From positions 165,241 to 229,240 of the forward strand of contig MSGV01000001.1 in NCBI GenBank assembly GCA_001940845.1: a DNA stretch of 64,000 bases, read 5' to 3'. The stretch is from Christensenellaceae bacterium Phil7 (GTDB taxonomy: Bacteria > Bacillota > Clostridia > Christensenellales > CAG-138). The position numbers and the translations under genes are program-made. Shown piece by piece: positions 61,892-64,000 of this stretch; the first letter of the stretch is position 1; every line of letters starts with the position of its first letter. The notes under the pieces were generated by a model. That model ran no database searches. It had not been told where the DNA came from and saw nothing but the letters and a program-made list of their open reading frames with translations.

Positions 61892-61917
61892 CGAGGATCA
61901 TATGACCATGCTTTTTA

Positions 61918-63273
61918 TTACTTCTCAACCTCTTTGGAATCCTTTTTTTTCTTTCCTATGATGAGCCTGGTCAGAATGCCGACGATAAGCGCGGTCGCTA
62001 TGGATGAGATCGATACCGCGCCAAAATCGAGCACGAGTCCGCCAATGCCTGTAACAAGTATTGCACTGACAACATATAAGTTCTCACTTTCGCCGAGATC
62101 AACGACTTGCAGCATCTTCAGTCCGCTGACAGCAATGAAACCATAGAGTGCGATGCAGATACCGCCTATGATGCAGGTCGGGATGGTGTTCACAAATGCA
62201 ACGAATGGAGTGAAGAATGAGAGCAGTATTGCCATGAGAGCGGTCAGCACCGTTGTGGAAACGGATGCATTGCCGGTAATGGCGATGCATCCTACGCTCT
62301 CGCCATAGGTCGTATTGGGACATCCGCCGAAGATTGCGCCGACAACGGAACCAATGCCGTCACCAAGGAGGGTACGCTTGAGTCCGGGATCCTTTATAAG
62401 ATCATGACCAATAACGGAGCTGAGGTTTTCATGATCGGCAATATGCTCTGCAAATACTACGAATGCTACGGGTGCAAATAGTGCAAGCAGGGATATTATG
62501 CCGGCTGCGCCATTGAGCAGACCTGCACCTTCCTTGATCGCACGAGCAAAGGTGAAATCAGGCAGCGCAATGAAGCTATTGAAGGATAGAGATCTGAAAT
62601 TATTCACTATAGGACTATAGTCAACGATTTTAAGGTAATCAATATTTGCTGCATTACCTATAGCGGTAAAGACGGAGGCAAGCACATAGCCTGCCAGAAT
62701 GCCCATAATAAAGGGGATGAGTTTTAGTGTGCGTCCACCCTTGACGGAGGAGAGAACGGTAACACCAAATGTCACAAGCCCGATGAGAACTGCGATGAGG
62801 TTATAGCTGCCGTTCACCGAGGTCACATTGCTGATCGCACTTGTGCAAAGACTGAGCCCTATGAGAGCAACGGTAGGTCCAATAACGACGGGAGGAAGGA
62901 GCTTGTCCACCCATTTGGTGCCCACGAAGTGAACGATGAGTGCTATGATCACATAGACGAGGCCGGCAATGACCGCACCCAGAATGATACCGAATGCACC
63001 GAATGCCGCAGCCCCCGCAAGTGGGCTGATGAATGCAAAGGAGCTGCCGAGAAATACGGGGCTTTTGCGCTTGGTGAATAGTATATAAACAAGAGTTCCT
63101 ACACCTGCGCCGAATAATGCTGCTGCCTGGTCGAGCACTGTCTGACCATAGATCGAGTTTACGAGTGTCGGCACAAGCAGAGTTGCGGCGATGATGGCAA
63201 GCAACTGCTGGAATGCAAAGACCAGATTGGCTTTGAACTTTGGCTTATCCTGGACATCGTAGATTAGTTTCAT
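61918..63273 (-). CDS. uraA: Uracil permease (NCS2 family)
   Basis: A 451-residue NCS2 uracil:proton symporter with 12-14 membrane segments. Marks: FAFQQLLAIIAATLLVPTL, the TM8 glutamate in VVFAEHIADHENLS, the NCS2 signature GDGIGSVVGAIFGGCPNTTYGES and the TM10 Glu therein. CGGAGG precedes the ATG. A PyrR-type attenuator in the leader shows that pyrimidine levels control it and supports uracil over xanthine as the substrate. Confidence 0.94.
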   Translation of the reverse strand: MKLIYDVQDKPKFKANLVFAFQQLLAIIAATLLVPTLVNSIYGQTVLDQAAALFGAGVGTLVYILFTKRKSPVFLGSSFAFISPLAGAAAFGAFGIILGAVIAGLVYVIIALIVHFVGTKWVDKLLPPVVIGPTVALIGLSLCTSAISNVTSVNGSYNLIAVLIGLVTFGVTVLSSVKGGRTLKLIPFIMGILAGYVLASVFTAIGNAANIDYLKIVDYSPIVNNFRSLSFNSFIALPDFTFARAIKEGAGLLNGAAGIISLLALFAPVAFVVFAEHIADHENLSSVIGHDLIKDPGLKRTLLGDGIGSVVGAIFGGCPNTTYGESVGCIAITGNASVSTTVLTALMAILLSFFTPFVAFVNTIPTCIIGGICIALYGFIAVSGLKMLQVVDLGESENLYVVSAILVTGIGGLVLDFGAVSISSIATALIVGILTRLIIGKKKKDSKEVEK

Positions 63274-63304
63274 TTGGTTTTCCTCCGAGTTTTTTTAGCT
63301 GGCT

Positions 63305-63335
63305 CAAAAAAAGCCCTGCCAAATTCGGCAAGGCT
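63305..63335 (-). terminator. Attenuator terminator in the uraA leader
   Basis: Minus strand AGCCTTGCC pairs with GGCAGGGCT (one GU) and runs straight into a T tract. It lies between the transcript start and the gene, so it must be conditional. Confidence 0.85.
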
Positions 63336-63387
63336 ATGGATATATTTTTCCATATTAACTAACGTACCACGCTGCGGAGGCTTCGCT

Positions 63388-63421
63388 GTCTTGCCGGCAT
63401 CACAGTACCGTCTTTAAAGAC
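63388..63421 (-). promoter_or_regulatory. PyrR binding loop upstream of uraA
   Basis: On the minus strand the RNA starts with GUCUU and closes with AAGAC. In between are UUUAA, a CGG / CCG stem and the hexaloop CUGUGA, matching the PyrR anti-antiterminator. The base pair closing the loop is A-U instead of the common C-G, a compensatory change. PyrR with UMP should favour the terminator downstream and lower uraA when pyrimidines are plentiful. Confidence 0.75.
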
Positions 63422-63431
63422 CAACTAAGTT

Positions 63432-63460
63432 TTTATACCATCAAATGTGGCAAAAGTCAA
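63432..63460 (-). promoter_or_regulatory. Promoter of uraA
   Basis: Minus strand TTGACT, 17-bp spacer, TATAAA. Transcription would begin a few bases before the PyrR loop. Confidence 0.75.
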
Positions 63461-63511
63461 CATATATTTTGGAGAAAATGAAATGATATGCTGAAAAGGG
63501 ACGAATAAAAA

Positions 63512-63542
63512 GCCATATCCGCACTGCTAGAGCGGACATGGC
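63512..63542 (-). terminator. Terminator of the C39-like gene
   Basis: Stem GCCATATCCGC / GCGGACATGGC (one mismatch), read on the minus strand into TTTTTATTC. Confidence 0.75.
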
Positions 63543-63624
63543 CTTGGTTATTATCCCCATATAATTGTATGAGCTGCAGCGTACTCATGCCGCATGGGGC
63601 GTTATGCTGATTCTACAGATGTAT

Positions 63625-64000
63625 TTATTTTTCGGGGGTGACGGTCACAAAGAGCAAATCGCGCTCAACTGCAAATTCACTGCCCTCGAAGAAATCATAC
63701 ATTGACCAGTTATAATAAAATCTTTCAGCTCCATAGACCCCATAGCCATCCTGATTATGGTCTGTGGTATCATAGGGATCGGCAACGATGATGACATCAT
63801 CCTGGGTGGTATCGGTCCCCATAGTATCATATCCGATGATGACCTGCCAATGTCCGCCCCAGTCATTCCAGCAGATCATGATGGGGGTGCCTGCTTTGAG
63901 CTGATCGCGAATCCACTCAAGGGTGATAACGGAATATGCAGCTTCTGCGGAGCCATCCTCACCAAAATAGGCAGAGCCGTTTTCATCCGCCTTTCCATAA
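63625..64000 (-). CDS. C39-like papain-fold peptidase, 3' part (start outside window)
   Basis: The frame runs to the window edge, giving the C-terminal 124 residues. The core GGHWQVIIGYD supplies the catalytic His and VADPYDTTDHNQDG the following Asp region, typical of the C39_2 peptidase group; the catalytic Cys would lie before the window edge. TWO sequences of this type are common as secreted or domain-fused proteins, and LEWIRDQLKAGTPIMICWNDWGG supports the fold. The likely product is a secreted or cell-surface protein, but the N terminus is not visible. An internal ATG at 63879 is not the start. Confidence 0.7.
   Translation of the reverse strand, partial: YGKADENGSAYFGEDGSAEAAYSVITLEWIRDQLKAGTPIMICWNDWGGHWQVIIGYDTMGTDTTQDDVIIVADPYDTTDHNQDGYGVYGAERFYYNWSMYDFFEGSEFAVERDLLFVTVTPEK

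Overview
The window looks like chromosome of an endospore-forming member of the Firmicutes (class Clostridia), probably a gut or other anaerobic species. The evidence is the spoIIGA-sigE pair, RNase Y, a type III glutamine synthetase, a stand-alone CinA C-domain, a YitT protein, strong AGGAGG-type ribosome binding sites with several TTG starts, and many textbook sigma-A promoters (TTGACA, 17 bp, TATAAT). No rRNA or tRNA gene and no CRISPR array was seen. Both ends cut a gene.

Layout. 1-1026 is the 3' part of a protein made of exact 120-bp tandem repeats. 1.1-5.2 kb: mgtE behind a long leader, degV, a DUF3795 protein and a GntR/FCD regulator. 5.5-11 kb: the elongasome genes mreC, mreD and a PBP2, then two HAD phosphatases. 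11.2-17.9 kb: a P2-type cation ATPase behind a yybP-ykoY (manganese) riboswitch, divergent from a solitary addA. 18-23.8 kb: secreted proteins (two lipoproteins sharing a duplicated domain, a papain-like protein with Cys/His repeats, a VanY-type D,D-carboxypeptidase). 24-25.5 kb: spoIIGA-sigE. 25.6-28.5 kb: an ArsR-like regulator divergent from a secreted LRR-dockerin protein. 28.7-34.9 kb: an aminopeptidase P, a lone riboflavin kinase domain, and the operon ddl-murF-rdgB-yfcE. 35.2-43.2 kb: an NYN-nuclease-like protein, a mosaic dockerin protein, a propeller-like lipoprotein, an LRR lipoprotein and a GNAT acetyltransferase. 43.4-45.5 kb: glnN.

45.6-48.9 kb is an accessory island: an XRE regulator with paired operators, an ImmA/IrrE-type metalloprotease, a DUF4417 protein, a small candidate BECR-fold nuclease toxin with an overlapping candidate immunity gene, and the left end of an IS1182-family element cut off directly against the 3' end of rny. 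48.9-56.3 kb returns to core genes: rny, and the operon ftsK-rimO-pgsA-cinA, without the recA often found between cinA and rny. 56.6-59.7 kb is a membrane cluster (LemA, a DUF3137 protein, a small membrane protein) with a palindrome at its promoter, divergent from a small XRE regulator. 60.4-63.5 kb: yitT-ung and uraA, the latter behind a PyrR-type attenuator. The last gene is a partial C39-like peptidase.

Functional themes are cell-envelope growth (mreCD, PBP2, ddl, murF, VanY, pgsA, ftsK), sporulation control, RNA-level metabolite control (Mn2+ riboswitch, PyrR attenuator, a long mgtE leader), and a secreted repertoire of dockerins, LRRs and lipoproteins. Starts were chosen by ribosome binding site and promoter position, so several differ from the longest open frame.
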